Positions 1 through 8,720 of a stretch of 28,106 bases of DNA are shown piece by piece. Positions within the stretch are counted from its first letter, which is position 1, and each line of letters opens with the position of its first letter. A program made the translations under genes and the position numbers. Source of the stretch: JAFDZV01 sp966128725 (GTDB taxonomy: Bacteria; Bacteroidota; Ignavibacteria; OLB7); NCBI GenBank assembly GCA_966128725.1, contig CBHYLN010000066.1:1-28106 (forward strand), given 5' to 3'. Below the pieces are notes generated by a model. That model saw only the letters and a program-made list of their open reading frames with translations. It ran no database searches and was not told where the DNA came from.

Positions 1-107
1 CCGCTCCTGCAAAGAAGGCCGCTCCTGCAAAGAAGGCCGCTCCTGCAAAGAAGGCCGCTCCTGCAAAGAAGGCTGCTCCTGCAAAGAAGGCCGCAGCCAA
101 GAAGTAA
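1..107 (+). CDS. C-terminal end of a histone-like, Lys/Ala/Pro-repeat protein (5' partial)
   Basis: The frame entering at base 3 reads five copies of APAKK, mostly separated by single alanines, and ends AAAKK-stop (TAA at 105-107). Such AAPAKK tails are known from bacterial histone H1-like proteins and from HU proteins with a basic C-terminal extension. They bind DNA through lysine charge rather than a folded domain. Only the tail is in the window, so the folded part and the exact family (H1-like, HU-extended or AlgP-like) cannot be decided. A strong hairpin about 100 bp downstream probably ends its transcript. The tail reading is certain; the family name is inference. Confidence 0.75.
   Translation, partial: APAKKAAPAKKAAPAKKAAPAKKAAPAKKAAAKK
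3..92 (+). repeat. 18-bp tandem repeat coding for AAPAKK
   Basis: An 18-bp unit (gct cct gca aag aag gcc) is repeated five times head to tail. The copies are nearly identical at the nucleotide level; the fourth spacer codon is gct instead of gcc. Synonymous sites are conserved, which suggests recent expansion by slippage or unequal recombination. The array continues beyond the left window edge, so its total copy number is unknown. Confidence 0.9.
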
Positions 108-207
108 CAACGAGATGCGCTCGGAGGGCGGGCGCGGTAGTGCCCGGCCCTGCGACGTACAACCACATCATCGTGCTCGTTGCTACGATACCGTGTCAGT
201 ATTTTTG

Positions 208-240
208 ACCGCCCCGAAATATTTCGGGGCGGTTTGTATT
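208..240 (+). terminator. Strong intrinsic-type terminator after the histone-like gene
   Basis: Bases 208-233 form a perfect 13-bp inverted repeat (arm ACCGCCCCGAAAT), followed by a T-rich stretch (ttgtattt). T-rich sequence also precedes it on the other side (gtattttt), so it could work in both directions. It lies between the end of the repeat protein and the folC-radC gene. Confidence 0.8.
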
Positions 241-344
241 TCCACCTCCTCGTTCCTCGGATATTTGACGACAACCAACAAGCACCCTGACGTTTGTATC
301 TTGCAGTCCGATCGACCTCCTCCCGACATCGACTTCTTAGCCTC

Positions 345-2495
345 ATGACATCCCAAGCGAACCGCGACCCCGAATTGAGTGCCGCGCTGGAACGACTATT
401 CTCATTACAGACATTCGGCATCAAGCTTGGTCTGGAACCCATCACAGATCTGTTGAACGTGTTCGGCAACCCGCACAGGGCATTCCCCGTGGTGCATGTG
501 GCGGGCACAAACGGCAAAGGTTCGGTCAGCTCGATGATCGCATCAGTACTGCAGACAACCGGCCTTCGCGTTGGCCTGTACACATCACCGCACCTGACGG
601 ATTTCAGCGAGCGTATTCGCATCAACGGCGTGCCGATCGAGCACGAGTGCCTTGCCCGATACGCGCGCGAGATGCTGCCGGTGATCGAGGAGCGCGAGTG
701 CACGTTCTTCGAGGGCACCACGGCAATGGGATTCCGCTACTTCGCCGAGCGTGCAGTGGACATCGCGATTATTGAAACCGGAATGGGTGGGCGATTGGAC
801 GCAACGAACGTTGTACTGCCGATTGTGTCGGTGATCACATCCATTGCGTTCGATCACATGAAACATCTCGGGACCACGCTGGACGAAATCGCGGGCGAAA
901 AGGCGGGCATCATCAAGCCCGGACGTCCCGCCGTTGTTGGCTTGATCGATCCCGCTCTGCGCCCGGTGTTCCAGCATGCAGCCGATGCAAACGATGCGCC
1001 CCTGTTGTTCGCACAGGATGTATGCCTTGCAGCGGAAGTACGGCAACACGCGGGGCACATCACATCGTCCTTCACGATCGCCGGGCGCACCATCGCCGAT
1101 GTCGCGATCGACCTGCCAGGCCCGCATCAACTTGAAAACGCTCGGGCAGCCATCACGGCTCTTGAGGCAATCGGCAAACACTTCGCCGTAAGCGACGGCG
1201 CCATTGTTGAAGGCATGGGCGCAATACGTGCCAACACCGGTTTGCGTGGCCGGTTCGAAACGGTGCAGGAACGGCCGCGTGTGATTCTGGATGTCGCGCA
1301 CAATCCCGACGGCATTGCTGTGATGCTCGAAACCCTTGCCGACCTCGCCGGCCTTGATGGCCCGATCAGATTTGTGTACGGCGCTGTGCAGGACAAGGAC
1401 GTCGCCGAGATCATGGCGCTGCTGGCGCCACGGGCTGAGCATCTGTACGCCGTGCGAGCCAACAACTATCGCTCGCTGGACGCGGCCGAGATCGCCGAGC
1501 GCTCCACCGAAGCCAGCATACCGACAACATGTTCGGGCGATGTGGCCAACGCGATCACAGCCGCGATGAACGACTCCGCACCCAACGATACCATCATGAT
1601 ATGTGGATCGTTCTATGTGGTGGCCGATGCCATTGACGCGATTGAGAGCGGGCTGCTTCGGCAGCAGTCGGGGCGCACAATGGATTTGCCACGGCATGCC
1701 ACATGGAACTACCAGGCCTTCGAGGAATCCTCCGATCAGACGCCGCACGATACCGCGGCCAGCGAGGCGCGCGCCGTTGGTTATTCCCGTCGATCACACG
1801 GCTCGGCGCGACCCAAGAGAAGCGTCGACGAGCACTGGGAATCCAGCGACCGGCCACGCGAACGCCTGATGCGCCTGGGGCCGCGCGCGCTAAGCGATGC
1901 CGAACTGCTTGCAATCCTGCTACGGACCGGGCGTGCCGGCGAGGATGTCATGCAGGTAAGCCGCAACATCCTAGCGCGATTCGAGGGGCTTTCGCGTTTG
2001 CTTGCATGCCACGTCACCGAGCTGCAACAGATCGCGGGCATCGGGCCAACAAAAGCGGTAACGCTGGCCGCAGCGTTTGAGATCGGCGCACGCGTGGAGG
2101 CCGCCCCGTTCACCAGCCGCCCGTTGATTCGTTCGGCCGAAGATGTGGCCAACATCTACATCCCCCTGTTGCGTGGCGTGCAGAAGGAGCAGTTCCACGT
2201 ATTGCCGATCAACTCGGCCGGCCAGGTAATCCGAATGGAGCTTGTGTCGGAAGGGACGTTGAACGGCGCGGTGGTGCACCCGCGTGAGGTATTCCGGACA
2301 GCCATCGTTGAACGGGCCGCCGGCGTCATCGTTCTGCACAATCATCCCAGCGGAAATCCACGCGCCAGCAATCAGGATATCGAAATCACACGGCAGTTGA
2401 TTGCCGCGGGCCACGTGCTCGGGATCCCGCTGCACGATCACGTGATCATTGCCGGCGAGCAATACCTTTCGATGGTGAACGAAGGGTTGATCTAA
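345..2495 (+). CDS. folC-radC: FolC-RadC fusion: folylpolyglutamate/dihydrofolate synthase joined to JAMM-domain RadC
   Basis: One uninterrupted frame of 716 residues holds two complete proteins. Residues about 1-440 are FolC, which adds glutamate to folates in the cytoplasm. It has the P-loop GTNGKGS at 54-60, the family motifs YTSPHL, TGMGGRLDATN and EKAGIIK, and a late DVAHNPDG. Residues about 497-716 are RadC: helix-hairpin-helix (IAGIGPTKA), then the JAMM metal site with E636 and HNHPSGNPRASNQD (H665, H667, D678). A low-complexity linker of about 55 residues joins them. The ATG at 345 was chosen because FolC homology starts shortly after it; a TTG at 294 would add 17 residues without family resemblance. 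An in-frame ATG at 1680 could also start RadC separately. Both halves look intact. A functional link between folate and RadC is not established. Confidence 0.93.
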   Translation: MTSQANRDPELSAALERLFSLQTFGIKLGLEPITDLLNVFGNPHRAFPVVHVAGTNGKGSVSSMIASVLQTTGLRVGLYTSPHLTDFSERIRINGVPIEHECLARYAREMLPVIEERECTFFEGTTAMGFRYFAERAVDIAIIETGMGGRLDATNVVLPIVSVITSIAFDHMKHLGTTLDEIAGEKAGIIKPGRPAVVGLIDPALRPVFQHAADANDAPLLFAQDVCLAAEVRQHAGHITSSFTIAGRTIADVAIDLPGPHQLENARAAITALEAIGKHFAVSDGAIVEGMGAIRANTGLRGRFETVQERPRVILDVAHNPDGIAVMLETLADLAGLDGPIRFVYGAVQDKDVAEIMALLAPRAEHLYAVRANNYRSLDAAEIAERSTEASIPTTCSGDVANAITAAMNDSAPNDTIMICGSFYVVADAIDAIESGLLRQQSGRTMDLPRHATWNYQAFEESSDQTPHDTAASEARAVGYSRRSHGSARPKRSVDEHWESSDRPRERLMRLGPRALSDAELLAILLRTGRAGEDVMQVSRNILARFEGLSRLLACHVTELQQIAGIGPTKAVTLAAAFEIGARVEAAPFTSRPLIRSAEDVANIYIPLLRGVQKEQFHVLPINSAGQVIRMELVSEGTLNGAVVHPREVFRTAIVERAAGVIVLHNHPSGNPRASNQDIEITRQLIAAGHVLGIPLHDHVIIAGEQYLSMVNEGLI

Positions 2496-2584
2496 GCTCA
2501 ACGCCGCGCACCGCATCGGCACACATGCAACGTTGATACGTGCGTCAACACGCGACATGTCAATGGCTCGCCGGCGAATACCAC

Positions 2585-2612
2585 AACGGCCATCACATCC
2601 ATGATGGCCGTT
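2585..2612. terminator. Hairpin between convergent folC-radC and TPR genes
   Basis: A perfect 11-bp inverted repeat (arm AACGGCCATCA, 6-nt loop) lies between the ends of two convergent genes, where a shared bidirectional terminator is expected. The T-rich tail is modest on the plus side (gctcgtttct), so efficiency is uncertain. Confidence 0.6.
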
Positions 2613-2640
2613 GCTCGTTTCTACCCGCCTGACAGCATGC

Positions 2641-3747
2641 CTACTCGACCTTCAGGCGCGAGAAGTAGTGCTCATCGTCGATCGCGATCCCGTTCTCCTC
2701 CCACCAGGCTCCAAGCGCCTCCAGCTTCTTCGGATTCTCGCTCCGCCAGATCTTGAATCCTTCCAGATCTCCAAACGCGAATATCTGCCAGTCGTACGCT
2801 TCCAGATGACCTGCATCCATAACGCGACGTTGGAAATCGAACAATACGTTCGCCGGTACTGCGGCGGCCGTATCGCTGAACCACGTTTGCAGGAAACGCT
2901 CCCGTATGCGGTGCAGAACCGGAATGCTCATCTCAATCTTCTTTCGCGGACCCATTTCAATACCGATTGTGCAGCCCAACAGCATTGCGCGGGTATAACG
3001 CATCGTGAACGGCAGCACGAAATCCTTGGGGTTTTCCGGCATCCTTACCATGAGCTCCTTAAGGAAATTGATGGCCGAACTATCTGACCACAACGATATC
3101 GACTTCGCATACGTTTTGTACAGCAGCTCGCTGATCTCGGCGGTGCGCTTGGTTCTCGTTTCCAGATGCATGAAGATCTCGCCATACAGCACCCCCCACA
3201 GCGGCTCGGCGGAGTTGCAGAACAGCTTCGCGGCCCAGTAGTAGTTGGAGGGATATCGCGGCGCGCGTTGAATCCCCTCCTCCCAGATCTCGATCGCCTT
3301 ATCGTAGTCCTTCCGGCCCAGCGCGATGATGCCCATCTCCAGATGCAACCTTCCAGAGTTCGGGAATCGACGAAGCCCTTCGGCATACGTTGCCACGGCC
3401 TTCTTGGGATCGCCCACGTAGTCATAACAGTTGCCCAGCATCTGATACCACAGATCCTCAGCTCCCGGCTGCTCCAGAAGCGGGATAAGGATCGCCATCG
3501 CCTTCTTGAACTCCTGCTTCTTTACGTGGATGTATGCCTTCTCGTACTTCAGGTTCACGTTGCCCGAGTCGAGCGCAAGGGCCTGATCCATCAGCTCCAT
3601 GCCTCGGTCAAGGTCACCGTTGTCGGTTGCGCTGATCGATTGCGCGGCCAACGCACGCGCCGCTTCGCGGTCGGCCTGGGGCTGCGCAGCCATCGAAAGC
3701 GGGAGCAGTGCGATCAGTAGAAGTGCGGTACGTATGGTTCGCGACAT
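2641..3747 (-). CDS. Secreted or periplasmic TPR-repeat protein
   Basis: A 368-residue protein begins with a signal peptide (basic start, hydrophobic ALLLIALLPL, likely cleavage after MAA near residue 21). About four tetratricopeptide repeats follow at about 36-172, visible as helix pairs such as YQMLGNCYDYVGDPKKAVATY and LEMGIIALGRKDYDKAIEIW. TPRs mediate protein-protein contacts, so this is probably a periplasmic or envelope scaffold. Residues 180-368 are helical without a motif I recognise. The ATG at 3747 follows AGGGGG on the minus strand; a GTG one codon earlier is also possible. It is divergent from the two-component system and no partner can be named. Confidence 0.8.
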   Translation of the reverse strand: MSRTIRTALLLIALLPLSMAAQPQADREAARALAAQSISATDNGDLDRGMELMDQALALDSGNVNLKYEKAYIHVKKQEFKKAMAILIPLLEQPGAEDLWYQMLGNCYDYVGDPKKAVATYAEGLRRFPNSGRLHLEMGIIALGRKDYDKAIEIWEEGIQRAPRYPSNYYWAAKLFCNSAEPLWGVLYGEIFMHLETRTKRTAEISELLYKTYAKSISLWSDSSAINFLKELMVRMPENPKDFVLPFTMRYTRAMLLGCTIGIEMGPRKKIEMSIPVLHRIRERFLQTWFSDTAAAVPANVLFDFQRRVMDAGHLEAYDWQIFAFGDLEGFKIWRSENPKKLEALGAWWEENGIAIDDEHYFSRLKVE

Positions 3748-4016
3748 CACATCCCCCTGGAATAACTATCGCTGTTGTTGTGAGAGGCGCCGGTGTATCC
3801 GGCACGAAGTTAGCGATTGGCAGGCATCCCGACACGCCCCCAACACATGCCATGGGTCGTGCCGGTTGCCTTGCGCGGCGCCTCCGCAACGCCGGAACGG
3901 GTTGCGCCAGCAGGACCGTGAAAGGACTGTAATACCGGGCATCCACCGATTCGCTATTTTCTTGGCTCGATGCGCCATATGTGTATCGAATGCGTCGTGA
4001 ACTTCAAGCGAATGGT

Positions 4017-4709
4017 ATGAAGCTGCTGATCATCGAGGACGAAAAGAAGGTTGCCAAATTCATCGAGCAGGGTTTGCGCGAGGAACACTACGTAATTGAG
4101 TGCGCCTACGACGGCGAGCAGGGGTTGGAGATGGCCCTGGGCGGTGAGTACGATGGCATCGTGCTGGATCTGATGCTGCCGAAGCGCGACGGGATTTCGC
4201 TGCTGCGCGAGTTCCGCGCGCGCGGGATGACCACGCCGGTGCTGATCCTGACCGCGAAGGGAACCATACAGGACAAGATCACCGGCCTGGATTCCGGCGC
4301 CGACGACTATCTGGCAAAACCTTTTCACTTCGAGGAGCTCACCGCGCGCATCCGTTCGATGTTGCGCCGTTCCAGCGTGGAGAAGTCGACGCAGTTGAAG
4401 GTGGGCGATCTGGCGCTGGACCCCATTACGCGCAAGGCCAAGCGCGGCGCATCGGAGATCGAGCTCACCGCACGCGAGTACGCGCTGCTGGAGTACCTGA
4501 TGCGCAACGCCGATCGCGTGCTCAGCCGCTCGGTGATCACACAGCACGTCTGGAACTACAACTTCGCGGTGGACTCGAACCTCGTGGACGTGTACATCAA
4601 TCGCCTTCGCAACAAGATTGAAGCCGACGGCGGCTCGCGTTTGATACACTCGATCCGAGGCGTTGGGTATGTGATGCGCGAAGGCGTGCCCGAGGAGGAG
4701 AAGGAGTGA
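4017..4709 (+). CDS. OmpR/PhoB-family response regulator
   Basis: This is a 230-residue DNA-binding response regulator. The receiver domain (1-115) has acidic residues E7/D8, phospho-acceptor D51 in LDLMLP, switch T79 and K101 in AKPF. The C-terminal winged helix (about 130-225) carries ELTAREYALLEYL, the DNA-contacting segment near VDVYINRLRNKI and the terminal IRGVGYVM. The start at ATG 4017 gives the standard N-terminus MKLLIIEDE; a GTG at 3981 would add 12 atypical residues. The stop overlaps the kinase start by 4 bp (GTGA), so the two are translationally coupled and form a cognate pair. Target genes are not evident. Confidence 0.95.
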   Translation: MKLLIIEDEKKVAKFIEQGLREEHYVIECAYDGEQGLEMALGGEYDGIVLDLMLPKRDGISLLREFRARGMTTPVLILTAKGTIQDKITGLDSGADDYLAKPFHFEELTARIRSMLRRSSVEKSTQLKVGDLALDPITRKAKRGASEIELTAREYALLEYLMRNADRVLSRSVITQHVWNYNFAVDSNLVDVYINRLRNKIEADGGSRLIHSIRGVGYVMREGVPEEEKE

Positions 4710-6430
4710 GCCTATCGCTGCGTGCCAGGCTTACGCTTTGGTTCTGTCTGGTGATGGCCACATCGCTGGGCGTGTTCACCGTGCTTACCTATATCTCGGT
4801 TTCCAACGAGCTCTCCACCAATCTCGATGTATCGCTGATCAAGGTGATCTCGTCGCTCGATCTGGTAATCCGCAAGAAAGCGGCCGCGAAGCCGGACGAG
4901 AAGAAAGGCGAGGAGCAACCGAAACCGGATCACGGCGTCAGCCACAAGAAAGATGAGCTTGCATTCCTTCGCAAGGATTCGCTGGCGAAGGACACCACGC
5001 TGAAGCCGGCGATCAAGCCGTCGAAGGAAAGCGACATCAAGGTGGAATCGCCGGACCCCACCGAGAAGGTGGACGCGATCTGGACATCGATCTACGAGCA
5101 CATCATCCTGACACCGCGGAACTTCATGATCCAGGTGATGGATTCCACCGGCACCATCGTGTACCGCTCGGATAATTTGAAGGATGATTCGCTTGGCGTG
5201 GACTCCGTGTTCATTGCCTCGGTGGTGGATTCGAACGCGAAATCAACATCGGTAACCCAGAAACTGAAGGGCCGCACCGAGCAGGAGGAAATCCGGATCG
5301 CCGCGGCGCGGTCGCGGTCGGCGCTGATCATGGTCGGCTACCCGGTTGGCGAAATGCAGTCGTTGCTTCGCCAGTTCTTCAGCTTCCTGGCGATCCTTGC
5401 CCCGGGCGTGCTGCTCCTCTCCACGATCGGCGGCTGGTTTCTTGCGCGCGCGTCGCTGCATCCGGTTGATGAAATCACCCGCACGGCAAAGGACATCACG
5501 GCCTCGAACCTTCAGCGTCGCCTGCCGGAGACGAAGACCAACGATGAAATCGGTCGGCTTTCCGAAACGCTGAACGACATGATCTCGCGTCTGGAGAGTT
5601 CGTTCGACAAGATCCGCCAGTTCACCGCCGACGCGTCGCACGAGCTGCGGACGCCGCTTACAATCCTGACCGGCGAGATGGAGTTGGCGTTGCGCACGCG
5701 AAAGACGCCGCAAGAATATCAGGACGTGTTATCCTCGGCACTGCAGGAGGTGCTTCGCCTGTCGCATGTGGTGGAATCATTGCTGCTGCTGTCGCGCACC
5801 GACACCGGCCAGGTGCAGATGGTGCTGGACCCCACCAATCTCACCGAAACGCTTGCCGACCTGGCCGACGCCGCAACCATACTGGGCACGCAGAAGAACA
5901 TCTACATAACGTTCCGGCACAGCGAGGAAATCTACATCCGCGCCGACCACGCGAAGATCTACCAGATGTTCCTGAACCTGGTGGATAACGCCGTGAAGTA
6001 TACGCCCGAGGGCGGGATGATATCGATCACGCTGCACCGCGACGGACGATTTGCCGAGGTGCGCGTGCGCGATACCGGGATTGGCATCAGCCCGGAGCAC
6101 CGCAAGAAGATTTTCGACCGGTTCTACCGTGTGGACAAGGCGCGCAGTCGCGAGATGGGCGGCGCGGGGCTGGGGCTGTCGATCGTTCAGTGGATTGTGG
6201 AGATTCATGGCGGCACGATCACCGTTGAGAGCGAACCGGGCCAGGGCAGCACGTTCGTGGTGCGACTTCCACTGCTGGAGGAACCTCCGCAGATCGAGGC
6301 CGTGGCCGAGCCGCCGCACAAGCAGCGCGCGTTCGAGCTGAGCCGATTCCTGCGCCGCTCGAAGATGGCGGCGCCCAAGCGCCAGGAGCAGCATGGCGGC
6401 GCAAACGATCCCGATGCACCGAAGCGGTAG
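4706..6430 (+). CDS. Membrane sensor histidine kinase with a lysine-rich extracytoplasmic segment
   Basis: This is a 574-residue kinase, cognate to the overlapping response regulator. It starts at GTG 4706 with a good GGAGGAG site upstream. TM1 lies at about 9-31 and TM2 at about 224-247, bracketing an extracytoplasmic region of about 190 residues. HAMP is at about 248-298. The HisKA domain has phospho-acceptor H312 in ASHELRTPL. The ATPase domain has N428 in NLVDNAVKY, then DTGIGIS and the GAGLGLSIV G2 box. Odd features are a low-complexity K/E/P-rich stretch at about 55-123 before the folded sensor part, and a basic tail of about 50 residues after the ATPase domain. The ligand is unknown. 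The domain order resembles CusS/QseC-like kinases, but no metal-binding motif is visible. Confidence 0.95.
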   Translation: MSLSLRARLTLWFCLVMATSLGVFTVLTYISVSNELSTNLDVSLIKVISSLDLVIRKKAAAKPDEKKGEEQPKPDHGVSHKKDELAFLRKDSLAKDTTLKPAIKPSKESDIKVESPDPTEKVDAIWTSIYEHIILTPRNFMIQVMDSTGTIVYRSDNLKDDSLGVDSVFIASVVDSNAKSTSVTQKLKGRTEQEEIRIAAARSRSALIMVGYPVGEMQSLLRQFFSFLAILAPGVLLLSTIGGWFLARASLHPVDEITRTAKDITASNLQRRLPETKTNDEIGRLSETLNDMISRLESSFDKIRQFTADASHELRTPLTILTGEMELALRTRKTPQEYQDVLSSALQEVLRLSHVVESLLLLSRTDTGQVQMVLDPTNLTETLADLADAATILGTQKNIYITFRHSEEIYIRADHAKIYQMFLNLVDNAVKYTPEGGMISITLHRDGRFAEVRVRDTGIGISPEHRKKIFDRFYRVDKARSREMGGAGLGLSIVQWIVEIHGGTITVESEPGQGSTFVVRLPLLEEPPQIEAVAEPPHKQRAFELSRFLRRSKMAAPKRQEQHGGANDPDAPKR

Positions 6431-6484
6431 CCCGTTCACTGGAATGCCGGCGATGGGCTGTTGAAGCGGATGGTCAGCGCGATA

Positions 6485-6509
6485 GGGGCTCAGCGCCTGG
6501 TTGAGCCCC
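6485..6509. terminator. Stem-loop between convergent kinase and rsgA genes
   Basis: GGGGCTCA at 6485-6492 pairs with TGAGCCCC at 6502-6509. The right arm lies inside the last codons of rsgA and the left arm covers its stop. It sits where two convergent genes meet, but neither side has a clear T run, so the terminator call is weak. Confidence 0.35.
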
Positions 6510-7599
6510 GCAATGATTCAAAGATGGCCAGGTAGCTGTTGTAACGGCCTTCATCGATTGCCCCCTCCTCCACCGCCTCGCGAACGGCGCAGCCGGGCTC
6601 GTGTGTGTGCGTGCAGGGCAGGAATCGGCAGTTGCGCAAGTGCCCCTCGAACTCGGCGAAATACGCGTCCAGCTCTTCCGGTTTCAGATCCCAGATCCCG
6701 AACTCCCGAAGCCCGGGCGTATCCACGAGATAGCCCCCGCCGGGCAGCGCGAACATCGCCGAGCTGATTGTGGTATGGGTGCCGCGACGGTCCTTCTCGC
6801 GGACCTCGGCGGTGCGGCGTTCGGAGCGGCCCAGAAGGGCGTTTGCCAGCGATGACTTCCCCACACCCGACTGGCCGATCAGCACGCTGGTATGACCCGA
6901 TAACGCATCGGCCAGTTCGTCGAGCCCCTCACCGGTATGGGCGCTTGTGTAAAACGCCTGATAGCCGATGGCCTCGTACACGGCCATCTCCTCGCGAAGC
7001 AACTCCTCCAGCTCACCGTCCACCGTATCGATCTTGTTCAACACCACCGCCGGAACAACCCCGCCCAGCAGCGCGGCCACGATATAGCGATCGATGATCG
7101 TCCGGCGAAAATCCGGCCGGTCGGCCGCGACAATGCAGAGCAGCAGATCCACATTGGCGGCAAGCACGTGCTCCATCCCCTCGCGCCCGGCGGCATTGCG
7201 CCCGAGATGCGTGCGGCGTTCCTCCACATGATGAATCAGACCACGCCCATCTTCCAACGGCTGTACACGCACGTAATCACCAACCACAACAAGCGTGGCA
7301 TCCTCGTTCTCGGTGGACGCCCCGCGCTTCACACGGCAGGCAAGCATCTCGCCGGTTGTATCCAGCAGCACATCGTGGCGACCGCTTTCCACTTCGATCA
7401 CCTGGCCGCGAGGCAGGTCATCCACGCCGCGTGCTTCGTCGATCGTGATGGCCTTCGGGCGCATACGCTCGTGCCCGGCAGCCTGCAGATCGGCGTCGGC
7501 ATCGATGCGTTGCGCGCGTTCGCGGTTGCCTTTCACCCAATCCTTGCGAGCCCTTCGCAACCGACTATGCCGCCCGTTATTTCTTGAGGAGTCTGTCAC
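6490..7599 (-). CDS. rsgA: RsgA, circularly permuted ribosome small-subunit GTPase
   Basis: This 369-residue GTPase acts in late maturation of the 30S ribosomal subunit. The G motifs occur in the permuted order diagnostic of the YloQ/RsgA family: NKID (188-191), then P-loop GQSGVGKSS (242-250), GTHTT (273-277) and DTPG (293-296). An N-terminal OB-fold occupies roughly 60-135. The C-terminal zinc site is complete: C324, C329, H331 and C337. The protein is longer than usual because of a basic N-terminal extension of about 60 residues. The start is a GTG at 7599. The gene is divergent from the epimerase gene. Confidence 0.96.
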   Translation of the reverse strand: MTDSSRNNGRHSRLRRARKDWVKGNRERAQRIDADADLQAAGHERMRPKAITIDEARGVDDLPRGQVIEVESGRHDVLLDTTGEMLACRVKRGASTENEDATLVVVGDYVRVQPLEDGRGLIHHVEERRTHLGRNAAGREGMEHVLAANVDLLLCIVAADRPDFRRTIIDRYIVAALLGGVVPAVVLNKIDTVDGELEELLREEMAVYEAIGYQAFYTSAHTGEGLDELADALSGHTSVLIGQSGVGKSSLANALLGRSERRTAEVREKDRRGTHTTISSAMFALPGGGYLVDTPGLREFGIWDLKPEELDAYFAEFEGHLRNCRFLPCTHTHEPGCAVREAVEEGAIDEGRYNSYLAIFESLRGSTRR

Positions 7600-7760
7600 C
7601 AGCGTTGTTGCATTCTATCCATCGTACATTCAGCTTCAGTAAACGAAAATACGCACGGGGATTCCGCATCGGTACCGTTGGGGCCGTCACTTTCTGGCAA
7701 CGATGGCACATCAGCGGAATCATCAGGCGTTTGCGGCGGTTATATTTCGATGCCCAATCC

Positions 7761-8720
7761 ATGCCCAACCAACCGAGCAACGAAATGGCCACAACAGGCT
7801 CGCGCGTAGTAATCACCGGAGCAACCGGGCTTATCGGCCCGCAACTTGCCGCAATGCTGGTGGATCGTGGCGATCACGTGATTGCCCTGGTTCGCAATCC
7901 GGAACGGGCGGCCGCGGTGTTGCCGCATGGCGTTGAGCTGCACCGGTGGTCCAGTTCGATGGCCGGCGGTTCCTGGGCAGCCGCAATCGATGGCGCCGAT
8001 GCGGTGGTCAACCTTGCCGGGGCCACCGTTGCCGAACGTTGGACGGCACAACACAGGGCCAACATCCGCACAACACGCATCGATGCAACACGCAACATTG
8101 TGGCCGCGATAGCCGCGGCGGCGCAACCTCCGCGCGTGCTGGTGAACGCCAGCGCCGTTGGATACTACGGCACATCACCAACGGCCGTGTTCACCGAACA
8201 ATCGCCCCATGGGGCCGACCTGCTGGCGGAAATCTGCGCCGAATGGGAGGCCGAAGCAGTCCGCGCGGCCGAGTTCGGAACGCGCGTTGCATGCGTGCGG
8301 ATCGGCATTGTGCTGGACACCGCATCCGGAGCGCTGCAACGCCTCCTGTTACCGTTCCGGCTGGGGGTTGGCGGCCCGGTTGCCCCCGGCAGCCAGTGGT
8401 TTCCGTGGGTTCACAGCCACGATACCGTACGCATGATCCAGTGGGCAATCGATACCGAGGCGGTACATGGTCCGGTAAACGCCGTTGCGCCCGGAATTGT
8501 ACGCAATCAGGAGTTCGCGCGCGCACTTGGCAGGGCCCTCCACCGCCCCAGCTTCTTCAAAGTTCCGAAGTTTGTGATCAGAATGATTCTGGGCGGCGGG
8601 GCCTATATCCTTACCGAGGGTCAGCATGTTGTGCCCGAACGGAGCACAAATCTTGGATTTCAATTCAAATTCCCAGAATTACCGACAGCCCTGACGGATT
8701 TGCTGAAGCGGAAGGCATAG
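7761..8720 (+). CDS. TIGR01777/YfcH-family NAD(P)-binding epimerase
   Basis: A 319-residue protein of the extended SDR (Rossmann) superfamily. It has a glycine-rich nucleotide-binding loop GATGLIG at 20-26 and the family hallmark NASAVGYYG around residue 130, where SAVGYYG includes the catalytic-type tyrosine. Members are annotated as nucleoside-diphosphate-sugar epimerase-like, but the substrate is generally unknown. The ATG at 7761 sits shortly before the Rossmann fold. The frame is open further upstream to about 7584, but that part has no resemblance to the family and overlaps the rsgA start region. An alternative ATG lies at 7785. Confidence 0.9.
   Translation: MPNQPSNEMATTGSRVVITGATGLIGPQLAAMLVDRGDHVIALVRNPERAAAVLPHGVELHRWSSSMAGGSWAAAIDGADAVVNLAGATVAERWTAQHRANIRTTRIDATRNIVAAIAAAAQPPRVLVNASAVGYYGTSPTAVFTEQSPHGADLLAEICAEWEAEAVRAAEFGTRVACVRIGIVLDTASGALQRLLLPFRLGVGGPVAPGSQWFPWVHSHDTVRMIQWAIDTEAVHGPVNAVAPGIVRNQEFARALGRALHRPSFFKVPKFVIRMILGGGAYILTEGQHVVPERSTNLGFQFKFPELPTALTDLLKRKA

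Noticed and set aside
3..92. Direct repeats at the left edge as a possible CRISPR array
   Set aside because: The units are contiguous, 18 bp long, without spacers and in frame with a coding sequence.
585..1748. 387-codon minus-strand frame
   Set aside because: It is antisense to FolC and rich in Arg/Gly/His/Val without motifs.
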